Source of the DNA: Vibrio sp. VB16
GTDB taxonomy: Bacteria; Pseudomonadota; Gammaproteobacteria; Enterobacterales; Vibrionaceae
DNA: 64,000 nucleotides
Assembly: GCF_015594925.2 (NCBI RefSeq)
Contig: NZ_CP087590.1
Coordinates: 2,418,001-2,482,000 of the forward strand
Direction: 5' to 3'
A model generated the notes under the pieces. It made no database searches, was not told the DNA's origin, and was given only the letters and a program-made list of their open reading frames with translations. This document shows positions 27,987-36,987 of this stretch, in pieces. Both the position numbers and the translations under genes were made by a program. The number at the start of each line of letters is the position of its first letter. Position 1 is the stretch's first letter.

Positions 27987-28634
27987 TCATTCTGAGAAAC
28001 CTTTCATCGAGACTTTTACTCGTTGACCTACTCTTACATTGGGTTTATCTGCCATGCTTTGTGTTTGACTATGCTTAAAGTAGGTTATCAGAAGGCTGGA
28101 GGTAATATCGAAAGGTTCATCTGGTTTCAATTCAGTTATTTTTATTCTGTCTCCGAGAAAGAATACATCCATTTGCCTAATCTCAGCCGTATTCGTATTT
28201 AGTGTAAACAAACCTAAATACCAAAAGACGCCAGACCCTTGATTTGATACTGAAAATGGAGCAGCAAACACCATTTCCTCGTCGAAGTTACTAAGGTTTA
28301 GAGTCGTGATTTTATTGTAGACTACGCTGACTAGACCATATTCTTCTCCATCTTGATACTCCCCGACGGCAAGGTGGAGATCATCATATTCCTTTATATC
28401 CGTTAACTTCGCTTTGGCGTCCGAATCAGGTAACTGTACCTGCCAGTAATTGTCGGTTTTAAAACTAAATAACGTCAACATTACATTAGTATCGTTACTT
28501 GTTTCAAAGGGGACAACTTGCCCATCCGTTTGCACAACATAAATATCATCATTAGTGAAATTAAAACGAACGATTCCAGCCGCTATGACTAACGTAATAA
28601 CAATAAAAATCGCAAATATTATTTTTTTTATCAC
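27987..28634 (-). CDS. Membrane-anchored hypothetical protein
   Basis: 215 residues, GTG start with AAGGG upstream. The N-terminus (about 3-22) is a membrane anchor or uncleaved signal and the rest is beta-rich and presumably periplasmic. No family recognised. It is 70 bases upstream of the binding-protein gene end; both are on the minus strand. Confidence 0.6.
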   Translation of the reverse strand: MIKKIIFAIFIVITLVIAAGIVRFNFTNDDIYVVQTDGQVVPFETSNDTNVMLTLFSFKTDNYWQVQLPDSDAKAKLTDIKEYDDLHLAVGEYQDGEEYGLVSVVYNKITTLNLSNFDEEMVFAAPFSVSNQGSGVFWYLGLFTLNTNTAEIRQMDVFFLGDRIKITELKPDEPFDITSSLLITYFKHSQTQSMADKPNVRVGQRVKVSMKGFSE

Positions 28635-28703
28635 AATATACCCTTGATATTTTAGTGATTTACTGCCGTGAATCCTGTTTTCCTGATGTTTCTAGCGGTT
28701 ATT

Positions 28704-29513
28704 TTATTTATAACGCTCAAATACCGCATCGATAAATCCATCTAACTTCATTTGTGTCATCGCTTGATTCACTTGCTCAATATAGCCTTCACTCACGCTA
28801 TCCTTGTTGAAAAGCATATAGGTTGGCCAAACGAGGACGACCAAATCATCGGTACTTATATCAGAACGCTTAACAATATCGATACTTTCCTCGAGCCTAT
28901 TGCTCTTTAAGTAGTGCATGACGGGAAGGTAATCGCCAACAAATAAATCAATTCGATCACCTAAAAGCATATCGACACTTTGTTTCGTAGACTTTGAATC
29001 AGTAACCCTAGAAAACTTATTCTCTTTGAGGGCCTTTTTAAAGTTACCACTGCCGTATAAATAGCCGAGTCGAACCGCTATAGAATAATCTTTTACATCA
29101 TCAAAATAAGGGTTTACCTGTATGTCCGCATTTCTTTTTTTGAACAATACATACTTTTGCAATATAAGAACGTTTTCACCATACCTCCCCCATTCCTGTC
29201 GTTCTTCATTTTTCCCTGCATTAAAAAGAATATCCCCTTGTCCTGACTTTACCGAGTAAACCGCCCTCTTCCATGGTAAAAAAGTAAAATTGATATTATT
29301 GCCATTCGTTCTACGAATCGCTTCTTCTATAATTTCTACGGCGATGCCTTGTGCCTTTCCATTTACTGAAAATTCATAAGGAGGATATTCAAGTGTGACT
29401 GCGGTTAAAACTCGAGACGCTGAAAATGCATTGGATGTGACTAGTAAAGCGATAACAACAATAAAAACATGTCTGATCTCAAACGTTAATCGGAAACTCC
29501 CTCGGAAAAACAC
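28704..29513 (-). CDS. Periplasmic solute-binding protein, family 3 (SBP_bac_3)
   Basis: 269 residues. A GTG start, signal peptide ending near SNAFSA, then a classic two-lobe type II binding domain (LEYPPYEFSVNGKAQGIAVEIIEEAIRR, GRYGENVLILQKYVLFKK). No ABC permease or ATPase is nearby, so it may be a stand-alone sensor or scavenger; similar proteins are common in Vibrio. Probably binds a polar amino acid or related compound. Confidence 0.85.
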   Translation of the reverse strand: MFFRGSFRLTFEIRHVFIVVIALLVTSNAFSASRVLTAVTLEYPPYEFSVNGKAQGIAVEIIEEAIRRTNGNNINFTFLPWKRAVYSVKSGQGDILFNAGKNEERQEWGRYGENVLILQKYVLFKKRNADIQVNPYFDDVKDYSIAVRLGYLYGSGNFKKALKENKFSRVTDSKSTKQSVDMLLGDRIDLFVGDYLPVMHYLKSNRLEESIDIVKRSDISTDDLVVLVWPTYMLFNKDSVSEGYIEQVNQAMTQMKLDGFIDAVFERYK

Positions 29514-29796
29514 TGCCTATATCCTTTAACGTTATATTTCATCGTTAAAGTATTATTCCAATTCGCTCAATAGTCAATTAGATACCCAACAATACAACGC
29601 AAAGATAACCAATTGATAAACAACTAGTTTCATTAGGTCATTTTCGCAGTTTTTATAACGGCCCTATTGAGCGTTAACACATTAATGGATAAGAAGTTTC
29701 ATTCAAGACAGCAGCAGCATATTAATCCATGTGGTACCGATGCTCACCATGAATAACTATCACACAAGGCGCGTTTCTAAGAAATATTCGGGTACA

Positions 29797-30162
29797 TTAA
29801 AAGTTCGAATACAGCACGCAAGCCCAAGTAGCCAAAGCTAAAATCAAACTAAATAAGACAGCAGCAGACCCCATATCTTTCGCTCTTCCTGACAAATCAT
29901 GATGCTCTGAGCCTATTCTATCGACTACCGCCTCTATGGCGGAGTTCAGCAACTCCACGATAAGAAGCAACACCAAAGAAGCAACAAGCGCCAATTTCTC
30001 GTATAGAGATATTGGGAGAGTTAACGCGAGGGGACAGGCGATGATAAAAACGATAATTTCCTGTCTGAAGGCCGCTTCATTTTTCCACGCAGCTTTCAAA
30101 CCTTTCATTGAGTAAAAAGAAGCTAAAACTAGACGTTTTAGCCCCGTGTTTCCTGGTTTCAC
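29797..30162 (-). CDS. dgkA: Diacylglycerol kinase
   Basis: 121 residues, three membrane helices and the DgkA motifs (EAAFRQE near 30, VELLNSAIEAVVDRIG near 70-86, then GRAKDMGSAAV with the catalytic region). It phosphorylates diacylglycerol to phosphatidic acid, recycling diacylglycerol released by phosphoethanolamine transfer and oligosaccharide synthesis. It lies 160 bases downstream of eptA on the same strand, which fits that recycling role. GTG start. Confidence 0.93.
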   Translation of the reverse strand: MKPGNTGLKRLVLASFYSMKGLKAAWKNEAAFRQEIIVFIIACPLALTLPISLYEKLALVASLVLLLIVELLNSAIEAVVDRIGSEHHDLSGRAKDMGSAAVLFSLILALATWACVLYSNF

Positions 30163-30325
30163 TGTTACGTATCTCGATTGTAATAGGATGTCTACATGGC
30201 AGATATGATACGTCTTAAAATGTGAATAAAATGTGCAGACAATCTACAAATTCAAATCTACATCTACATCTATAGAAGCTCATTCAAGCCGTTTGCTTCG
30301 CAGATCAATTAACTTAGTAAGCTAA

Positions 30326-31969
30326 TCATCCATTTGATGTTCGGCAGCCAGAAATAATGCTCATCTCTCTATTAATGCTTGATGTACCGACGGATGCGAA
30401 ATCAATTAATGAATGAAACAAATTGTCTTGTGAAACATGTTCATTTTCCGCTTTACTCTTCAAGCACTGACGATTGATTTTATAGGTGCTTTCAAAAGCA
30501 CTATCCATCCATAAAAACCAAGGTACGTGAGTTTGTTCATTGGGTGCTAATGAGTAAGGCGTACCGTGGAGATAAAGACCGTTTTCTCCTAATGACTCAC
30601 CGTGATCCGAAATATACATCAACGCAACATTATATTGGTCTCGGTATTTTTCTAACTTTTCAATTAATTTTGCGATGATATAATCTGTGTGCGCGATAGT
30701 ATTATCGTAAACATTGATGATCTCTTCGTCTGAACAGTTTTCGATATCACTCTGATTGCACGCAGGCGTGAATAATTCCTGATTTTTAGGGTATCGTTTC
30801 CAATATGTTGGCCCGTGACTTCCAATAATATGGAACGCCATCAGCCTATTTACCTTCTGTTCTTGGTTCATATTTTTGTCAAACTCTTCCAGCATTACTT
30901 CGTCAGTGCAGACACCCTCGGAGCAATAATCTGGGTAGTTATTCGGGGTTATCACTCTTTTATCCAGATGCTTAGCCACTGATTTATCACCTCCATCGTT
31001 TTCTACCCACACGACAGATGTTCCAGATCGTTTGATAATATCTAAAGCGTTGTCTTGTGCATTCGCCCTTTCTTTACGGTAATTGTTTCTGTCTAAGTTA
31101 GAGAACATGCAGGGTAACGAATGCGCGGTTGCAGTGCCGCATGATGAAGTATCTTTAAACGAAATAATATCTAGATTTTCTGTGTATGGATTTGTATTTC
31201 TTGAATACCCATTGTATCGAATACTTGAAGATCGGGCCGTTTCGCCAACGACAAGAACCATCAACAATGGTTTCCCATTTCGAGCCGGGATAATTTGGGC
31301 ATCATCACCAATTATTTTATATTCGAGTGGCGTTGTAAAAAAAGTGTTTTTTATATATTTCGCTGAGTAATAAATGTGACTAGGTGTGATCATTCTATTC
31401 AAGTAAGCGTTATTTCTTCCAACCGATGCGTAATTTTTATACGACATGATAAAAATAATCGTAATAATAGACAATGCAGAAATAATAACAGCCAGCTTTT
31501 GAACAACATTATTTTTCAATGACTTACTTTTTTTGAAGGACACTCGCGTGATTAAAACTGATGGTATAACTCCAAGGATTAACACGTATAAACAAGATAC
31601 CCAATTTACATATGAGAATAACTCACCACTGTTCGTCTCAAAAACATTTTCTATCATGCTGTAATCAAACATTACGCCATACTTATAGGTCGCATAGCCC
31701 GCCATAGCTGATGTTGTTGTTAGAAAAATGAAAAAAGGCTTTCGAAAATAGGGAATATTAAAAATTGGAAAAATAAGCACGAATGTGGCGCTAAGTAACA
31801 AAGGGCTAAAATACGCGAAAGTCGGATTTCCATGCGCGGAAGCGAGTTGAATCAGTTTTGTCACCACGGGGATATTGAGAATAAATCCAAAGTACAGTGA
31901 CATGATAATAATGAAACAACCACTACTGATCGAAAATTGAGTCTTATTAATAATTTTAAAACTTGTCAT
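30326..31969 (-). CDS. eptA: Lipid A phosphoethanolamine transferase (EptA family)
   Basis: 547 residues from the ATG at 31969; an upstream start adds 33 residues of unlikely sequence. Five N-terminal membrane helices (about 10-160), then a periplasmic sulfatase-fold domain with VGETARSSS (catalytic Thr), HIIGSHGPTY and YISDHGESLGENG. It transfers phosphoethanolamine from phosphatidylethanolamine to lipid A, raising resistance to cationic peptides, and releases diacylglycerol for the neighbouring DgkA. No two-component system is adjacent in the window. Confidence 0.93.
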   Translation of the reverse strand: MTSFKIINKTQFSISSGCFIIIMSLYFGFILNIPVVTKLIQLASAHGNPTFAYFSPLLLSATFVLIFPIFNIPYFRKPFFIFLTTTSAMAGYATYKYGVMFDYSMIENVFETNSGELFSYVNWVSCLYVLILGVIPSVLITRVSFKKSKSLKNNVVQKLAVIISALSIITIIFIMSYKNYASVGRNNAYLNRMITPSHIYYSAKYIKNTFFTTPLEYKIIGDDAQIIPARNGKPLLMVLVVGETARSSSIRYNGYSRNTNPYTENLDIISFKDTSSCGTATAHSLPCMFSNLDRNNYRKERANAQDNALDIIKRSGTSVVWVENDGGDKSVAKHLDKRVITPNNYPDYCSEGVCTDEVMLEEFDKNMNQEQKVNRLMAFHIIGSHGPTYWKRYPKNQELFTPACNQSDIENCSDEEIINVYDNTIAHTDYIIAKLIEKLEKYRDQYNVALMYISDHGESLGENGLYLHGTPYSLAPNEQTHVPWFLWMDSAFESTYKINRQCLKSKAENEHVSQDNLFHSLIDFASVGTSSINREMSIISGCRTSNG

Positions 31970-32124
31970 GAGAATTACAACAGCACATCTTTTACAAAAA
32001 TTAGAATGATAAGATAAAAGAGACCGTGTGAATAAAATGTGTAAGCTTAGTTGATCTGAGGGATACATTATTACTCTATTTCAAGAAGCTCAATTCGATA
32101 CGTCACGCTATAGGATTAATGAGA

Positions 32125-32382
32125 AAGGATTAAGGGACACACGCCCGAAAGGCTTAGTCAACGAATGAATTTGTACTAAGTCAATCTCAAATCAAATCGT
32201 TAGAGGTGGCTTCGCTTCACTTAAGCGGTACATTATCCGTATCTATTTCCATAGAAGGATTAAGGGACACACGCCCGAAAGTCTAGCCAAAGAATGAATT
32301 TATACTAAGTCAATCTCAAATCAAATCGTTAGAGGTGGCTTCGCTTCTCTTAAGCGGTACATTATCCGTATCTATTTCCATC
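32125..32382. repeat. Two tandem copies of a ~130-bp repeat
   Basis: Copy 1 spans 32125-32254 and copy 2 spans 32255-32382, differing at only a handful of bases and a one-base indel. Each begins with AAGGATTAAGGGACACACGC, a REP-like word, and ends at ATCTATTTCCAT. Copy 2 abuts the transposase gene. Flanking a RAYT gene, this is probably the transposase's REP substrate or its 5' leader, duplicated. Confidence 0.85.
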
Positions 32383-32398
32383 ACATTCGGGTTGCCTT

Positions 32399-33361
32399 AT
32401 GACCACCGCTAGAAAACAACTGGTTTCTATTGAATCGACACCTTATTACCACTGTGTTTCTCGTTGTGTTCGACGCAGTTTTCTATGTGGTGTCGACCCG
32501 TATACTCAACAGAGCTATGAGCATCGTCGATCTTGGATTGAAACTAAAATTGAAGCTCTATCTCAACTTTACTGCATTGATATCTGCGCTTACGCCATTA
32601 TGAGCAACCATTATCATTTGGTACTGCATATGAATCGTGATAAAGCTCTCGGGTTGTCGTCTAATCAAGTGATTGAGCGCTGGCAACTCAGTCATAAATT
32701 GCCCGCATTGATTCAACGTTGGCTTTCCCATCAAATTACAACTAGAGCAGAAGAAAAGGCGTGCCTAAGGATTATCGATTCATGGCGAAATCGTTTATGG
32801 AATTTAAGCTGGTTTATGAAAGAACTCAATTACGATATTGCCTTAAAAGCGAATCAAGAGGACAACTGCAAAGGGCATTTTTGGGAATGTCGCTTTAAAA
32901 GCCAAGCTCTTTTGGATGAGCAAGCACTCTTGGCAGCCATGGCTTATGTCGATCTTAATCCACTAAAAGCAGGTATCGCAGAGAAACCTGAAACCTCAGA
33001 ATTCACATCAATAAAAGTCCGGCTAGAGGCATTAAAAGAACAAGAAGAAAAAGCCCGTTTCCTGTTCCCTTTCGTCGGTAACTCAACCCATAAGATCATT
33101 CACGGTATTCCTTTCCGATTGGTGGATTATATTGAGTTAGTTGATTGGACAGCACGACAATATCGAGAAAACAAGGCGACGTTAAAGCCGTCACTCCCCC
33201 CTATATTACAAAGACTTGATATTGCACAAACTACCTGGCTTGACGCATGCATTCAGTTAGAACGATACGGGGTAACCGCCGTTGGATGTCATTGCCACGC
33301 AGAAGCCGCAAAGTTACATATGAAAAAGGTAAGAATTCATCTTTTTCGGCTGGATAATTAA
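32399..33361 (+). CDS. REP-associated tyrosine transposase (RAYT / Transposase_17), full length
   Basis: 320 residues with the HUH metal pair in MSNHYHLVLHM (about 63-73), family opening YYHCVSRCVRRSFLCGV, GHFWECRFKSQALLDEQALLAA and YVDLNPLKAGIAE. It is an HUH-type single-strand endonuclease thought to move or maintain REP elements. The tandem repeats lie upstream (32125-32382), and an inverted GGACACACACC-type half-site lies downstream at 33566-33576. It appears intact, unlike the remnant at 21.1 kb, which belongs to a different RAYT subgroup. Confidence 0.9.
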   Translation: MTTARKQLVSIESTPYYHCVSRCVRRSFLCGVDPYTQQSYEHRRSWIETKIEALSQLYCIDICAYAIMSNHYHLVLHMNRDKALGLSSNQVIERWQLSHKLPALIQRWLSHQITTRAEEKACLRIIDSWRNRLWNLSWFMKELNYDIALKANQEDNCKGHFWECRFKSQALLDEQALLAAMAYVDLNPLKAGIAEKPETSEFTSIKVRLEALKEQEEKARFLFPFVGNSTHKIIHGIPFRLVDYIELVDWTARQYRENKATLKPSLPPILQRLDIAQTTWLDACIQLERYGVTAVGCHCHAEAAKLHMKKVRIHLFRLDN

Positions 33362-33950
33362 ATTTTCAACCTAACCTATCGCCCAGCGCCCAGTCTTATC
33401 GACTTGCTTTCAATACTCATTTCTTTAGCATTTCAATCCAATTTACAATTCATATTTGCGAAGCATTCGACCATAATTCACATGGAAAACTAGCGAATAA
33501 CCCAGTTTGTTAACAAACGTACTTTAAATGGTCTCAGTAATCCCATTCATCAATTTTTCTCTAGGTGTGTGTCCGCTTAGAAAGAACACTTATATATTGC
33601 TTAGAAAGCATGAAAATTGCTTACTAACTGTCTATAAGTAATGTCTTATTCTTTTACCAACATGACAATAGCAACCGTGCTCTGGTGTAGAGCTTATCTT
33701 TTTCACCCTCTCCCTCGATGAGCAGACATTCTCGTCTGTCGATTTTTTGAATTCAATGCCTTCCATTTGAGTTTACTTCGTATCATCAACTCTTAGTTTT
33801 GTTTGGACCTGTTCCTTAGGAAGTTTGAAATACACATCAAAATACTTGCGTCAAAAAACGGGACATTGAGAGAACCTAGCCTGTTAGCAACACTGATCAT
33901 TTATATATTAAAGAGGCACTCAATAAACTTTTTTATTAAGGTAAACGACA
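33362..33950. other. Long gene-free stretch after the transposase
   Basis: About 590 bases. It contains an inverted REP-like word (GGTGTGTGTCCGCTT, 33564-33578) that mirrors the GGGACACACGCC words at 32134 and 32264, suggesting the right end of the transposase unit. No gene was recognised in the rest. Confidence 0.5.
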
Positions 33951-34420
33951 TGAATACATCAAAAGTAGGAGTCATTGGGATTTCGAGAAAAGAAGACGAA
34001 AGACGATTTCCAATTCATCTTTAACACTTGTTGCGCATTCCTGAAGAGCTTCGTCACCAGCTAATTTTGAAGAAGGGTATGGTGCACCATTTGGGATGTC
34101 GGGTGGTCATTACGGACCACGACGGGACTAGTCGGCCACTGTCAGATCTGATCAGTGAGGCAGATACCACCGTAAACGGAACGTTTCGAAATCCAGACCA
34201 TCCAACAGATTTTGTAACTGAAGCTGAAAGTGCATGCCTTAAACCCAATAGCCTAATTATTGATGTGAGTTGTGACGAAGGTATGGGCTTCTTTTTTGCC
34301 AAACCCACGTCATTTAAAAAACCGATGTTTAAGCATGGAACGGTAGACTATTACACGGTAGATCATACCCCTAGTTATCTGTGGGAAAGTGCAATGCGAT
34401 CAATATTGATGGCGGTGTGA
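33951..34420 (+). pseudogene. Broken N5-(carboxyethyl)ornithine synthase-like gene
   Basis: The frame starts MNTSKVGVIGISRKEDERRF at 33951, a typical N-terminus of the alanine-dehydrogenase-like carboxyethylornithine synthase family, meets an in-frame TAA at 34022, then continues in the same frame (LLRIPEELRHQLILKKG). It then jumps to the distal part (LIIDVSCDEGMGFFFAKPTS, VDYYTVDHTPSYLWESA). Roughly 200 central residues including the nucleotide-binding core are missing and the C-terminus is cut. AAGG lies before the start. An early stop plus deletions make it non-functional. Confidence 0.75.
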
Positions 34421-34476
34421 TTCAGAAGTCAGCTTCAACGGACGCGTTCAAGCGTACGTTGAGGCTCACATAACTA

Positions 34477-36447
34477 TTACCCTTTTTGACTTATCGCATA
34501 TAGGCGCTGCGCTTGATCCATTGACTCTTGGCTTACAGAGTTAAACACTTCCGCGTCTTCCGCATTTTTATTAGAGATATGACGAATACGTTCTGCTAAC
34601 TCATCGACACTCTCGGTCACTTTCGCCTGTTCTTCTGTCGCAGCAGCAATGCTCGTGGCTCTATCTCTAATGTCATTGAAAGCAGTAACAATACTTTCAT
34701 ACTGAGTCCGAGTATTATTAGAACGTTCATTAACCGTTTGAGACAGCTCCCTACAATTATCAATTACACCAACACCGTCCTTGGCAGCGCCTTGCAGCTT
34801 CTTGATCATGGTTTCAATTTCAACCGTAGATTTTTGTGTCCGACTCGCCAACGTCCTAACTTCATCCGCTACAACCGCAAATCCTCTGCCATATTCGCCT
34901 GCGCGTGCAGCCTCTATAGCGGCATTCAACGCCAACAGATTCGTCTGTTCAGAGATATTCATAATCACATCAAGAACTGAACCGACTTCTTGGGAGTCCT
35001 GTGATAATTGCTCTATCGTTTTCGATGCATCACTTAAATTGGTGAATAATTGATTGATAGACTCACCACTACTTTCAATTAACTCGAATCCGCCATTGAC
35101 TAACTCGGCTGAGTTTTCCGTAATATTTGCAACAGACACGACATTTTGGGATACATCCGTTGCTGTGGCAGACATTTCATTTATCGCTGTAGCCAAAGTA
35201 TGATTTTCATCCATTAATAAACTGGCTCTTTTCGTTGCAGACATACTCAATTGATTTATAGATTCTGCATTATCTTTGACTTTTTCTGCTTCATTTTGAA
35301 CCTTAGTTAGGATATCAACCAAATTGTCGCCGTAGTCATTAATAGCAGAGCAGAGTTGACCCATTTCATCCTTACTCTTCACATCCAATTTGTTGTCCAT
35401 GTTACCTTCGGACAACATTTTAACCTGTGCTGTAGTGGACTTAATTTGGTTAAGCAGTCGATTTCCAGCCAACAGCAAAATAGCCACAAAGACGACAATT
35501 AGAGACACAAAAGAAGCATACAGAGCTTTGGTGAGAGTATAGACAGACTGCATCGCCACACTGGCAGGAAGAATGATACCAGAACGCCAACCTTGTTCAG
35601 GCAGGGTATAGGTGACCAGAATTGAAGAGTCATCAGCAATCACCCCTTCGTCAAGCTCAACTGGTTTATCATCATTGCGATTCAGCGCAGTAACAAACGG
35701 TTTTAAAGAAGCGTCACTTTGGGCGACATCTTGCAATGTTTGCATCGATAAATTTTCAGATCGTAGCATTGGGATTGAAACCAACTGTTCCGACTGATCA
35801 ACAATAAATCCAAAAGAACCACTCGTTTTATTCTCTTCCATAAGAAGACCATCTAACCCAGCAAGTTCAACATCGATCGTCGCCACTCCCCAGAAACTGC
35901 CTTCTCTTTCTATTTCTACTGAACAGGTGACCATTTGAGTATTTGAGACTGTATCGGTATATACCGCTGACCAAACACACTCACCAGGCTCAGTTCCTTT
36001 CGCATCTTGGTACCAACTTTCTTGTTGATAAGGGCTGCTAGATGGCGCGTTATAGTCATCTAATAATTCAAAACGGCCCGGACTGGTTTTCGCCCAAAAG
36101 AGTGAGGATTTGTCTTCACCCGCGATTAATTTGTTAGGTTCAGGCCAGATACCACCGCCCGCGACACCCGTTCCACTTGCAATCAATGGCTCTAATTGAC
36201 TAATAAATTGCGATGTTTCTAAAGGTAAGATTTCTGCCAATGATGCTAAATTTTTGGTCAATACCGCAGTTTTAGCGAGTTCTTTAGCAACAATTTCTCC
36301 TGTGCTTTGAGCTTTAAGTTCTGCGTTTAAGATAGATTGTTGACGAATAACGGGCGTTACAAAGTATTGAATGATAACAAACAACACCAACAATGCCGCG
36401 ATTAATAAAGAGAGACTTCCTGCTAGTAACTTATGTCGAATTAACAC
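34477..36447 (-). CDS. Methyl-accepting chemotaxis protein with periplasmic dCache domain
   Basis: 656 residues, GTG start with AGAGGA upstream. First membrane helix at about 8-30, a periplasmic sensor at about 35-300 that looks like a double Cache domain (GGGIWPEPNKL, QESWYQDAKG, VATIDVELAGL), second helix at about 305-328, HAMP, and the methyl-accepting hairpin with EQTNLLALNAAIEAARAGE. It binds an unknown small ligand and signals to CheA. Single-gene unit, divergent from the cNMP/CBS gene across a 540-base gap. Confidence 0.93.
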   Translation of the reverse strand: MLIRHKLLAGSLSLLIAALLVLFVIIQYFVTPVIRQQSILNAELKAQSTGEIVAKELAKTAVLTKNLASLAEILPLETSQFISQLEPLIASGTGVAGGGIWPEPNKLIAGEDKSSLFWAKTSPGRFELLDDYNAPSSSPYQQESWYQDAKGTEPGECVWSAVYTDTVSNTQMVTCSVEIEREGSFWGVATIDVELAGLDGLLMEENKTSGSFGFIVDQSEQLVSIPMLRSENLSMQTLQDVAQSDASLKPFVTALNRNDDKPVELDEGVIADDSSILVTYTLPEQGWRSGIILPASVAMQSVYTLTKALYASFVSLIVVFVAILLLAGNRLLNQIKSTTAQVKMLSEGNMDNKLDVKSKDEMGQLCSAINDYGDNLVDILTKVQNEAEKVKDNAESINQLSMSATKRASLLMDENHTLATAINEMSATATDVSQNVVSVANITENSAELVNGGFELIESSGESINQLFTNLSDASKTIEQLSQDSQEVGSVLDVIMNISEQTNLLALNAAIEAARAGEYGRGFAVVADEVRTLASRTQKSTVEIETMIKKLQGAAKDGVGVIDNCRELSQTVNERSNNTRTQYESIVTAFNDIRDRATSIAAATEEQAKVTESVDELAERIRHISNKNAEDAEVFNSVSQESMDQAQRLYAISQKG

Positions 36448-36987
36448 TGAGCTATTCCTCTACTTAATAAAAAGAATGATTGTTAGTACCTAACGACTTC
36501 TCATTTATGCGCTCTGTACGTAAGTTTTCCTCTGCAAAGACTGATACCAAAACTAATAATACCGCAGCATAATATATGCTGCGGTTATGTTTGTTTATAC
36601 TAGCTATTTATTTAGACAAAAAACTTGATGAACACCTCTTTTGCTCACTTATTCACAATTAACAATACCTATCTTGAATTAATGCGATGAGCCTCTTAAA
36701 TAGGATGAAGCCCACGTTAATTCCTTGCTTAAAATCTTTGTTATCTGTCTGCAGTCATAGTGAACTCTTGATGTCCAGTATGCTCATCAATTTGCTGGAC
36801 ACTCCAGCCGGGACACACGCCTCTAAGATCAAATTTAAGATCATGTAATATGTAAGTTTTCATTAAAATTTTCATTCACCTTTAGCTTTAATCATCGGGT
36901 GTCTTGCGATCGGCTAGCTGCATATATCCTGTAGATACCATATACTGTTGAACATATATTCTAATCATCATTAATATCGAGCGAATC
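36448..36987. other. Long divergent intergenic region with hairpin and REP word
   Basis: A 10-bp perfect hairpin (ACCGCAGCAT / ATGCTGCGGT, 36561-36585, 5-base loop) and a REP-like GGGACACACGCCT (36810-36822) lie here. Neither neighbour reads toward the hairpin, so if it terminates anything it is an unseen short transcript. No small ORF stood out. Confidence 0.55.

Noticed and set aside
32125..32382. Possible CRISPR or integron attC array
   Set aside because: Only two long copies with no spacers and no RYYYAAC/GTTRRRY core; it is a tandem repeat next to a RAYT.
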